DNA of 64,000 nucleotides from Deinococcus depolymerans. Its GTDB lineage: Bacteria > Deinococcota > Deinococci > Deinococcales > Deinococcaceae. Below the pieces are notes generated by a model that saw nothing but the letters and a program-made list of their open reading frames with translations, was not told where the DNA came from and searched no databases. Made by a program: the position numbers and the translations under genes. Location: positions 62,001 to 126,000 of the forward strand of contig NZ_BAAADB010000030.1 of the NCBI RefSeq assembly GCF_039522025.1, in the 5' to 3' direction. Each line of letters begins with the position of its first letter. Positions within the stretch are counted from its first letter, which is position 1. Below, in pieces: positions 62,820 through 64,000 of the stretch.

Positions 62820-64000
<1,181 letters not shown>

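Overview
The window is bacterial chromosome from a Deinococcus-type organism. The evidence is very high GC with strong G/C bias at third codon positions, many genes with a TAnnnT -10 hexamer only 6-9 bases before the start codon (the leaderless arrangement known from Deinococcus), frequent GTGA/ATGA stop-start overlaps, and Thermus/Deinococcus-like versions of IF-2 and ArgC/LysY. The species cannot be named from the sequence. No prophage, transposase, CRISPR array or integrase is visible; this is core chromosome with interspersed short repeats.

Layout. 1-3.3 kb: two overlapping histidine kinase genes and an OsmC-type gene. 3.4-8.2 kb (minus): deoC-maf-mreC-mreD-PBP2, a cell-shape cluster. 8.3-9.5 kb: peroxiredoxin-rpiA. 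9.7-14.7 kb: a DUF255 thioredoxin-fold protein (minus), a transglutaminase-like protein and argS. 15-21.3 kb: a secreted protein, a GMC oxidoreductase, argJ, a hydrophobic Ala-rich protein, a TspO/MBR-like protein and a degenerate AroE-like protein. 21.5-26.8 kb (minus): holA translationally coupled to an unusual Ser/Thr kinase, a secreted hydrolase, an acyltransferase and tyrA. 26.9-32.7 kb: a TauE-like permease, msrA, MOSC, RNHCP, a CheY-like regulator, DinB-like, DUF84 and MBL-fold proteins. 32.9-42.6 kb (mostly minus): argC/lysY, secDF, a frameshifted membrane gene, and the rimP-nusA-ylxR-infB transcription/translation operon with an attenuator-like leader. 42.8 kb: tRNA-Val(TAC). 43.3-51.1 kb: a YkgJ cysteine-cluster protein, a GAF-HD protein, a phosphotransferase, upp, a WecA-like/wecB pair, a diacylglycerol-kinase-like protein and a TPR protein. 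51.3-55.4 kb: a large P-loop/TPR protein and three small or unusual genes. 55.6-60 kb: ligA, then Asp23-nusB-folD-PAP2-like. 60.3-64 kb: a small protein, a GH13 amylase and ispG, which runs off the end.

The most striking signal is a family of short structured repeats (about 55 or 140-160 bp, roughly 17 copies or remnants at 12 loci). They sit almost entirely at convergent gene junctions, end in TGATACGG / CCGTATCA, and supply the stop codons of about a dozen genes. Their stems vary between copies with compensatory changes. They look like a MITE-like family that has become a bidirectional gene terminator.

Functional links: shape and wall synthesis (PBP2/MreC/MreD, WecA-like/WecB), oxidative-damage defence (OsmC, PrxQ, MsrA), arginine/lysine biosynthesis (argJ, argC/lysY), replication and repair (holA, ligA), and transcription/translation (argS, nusA, nusB, infB, rimP, tRNA-Val).
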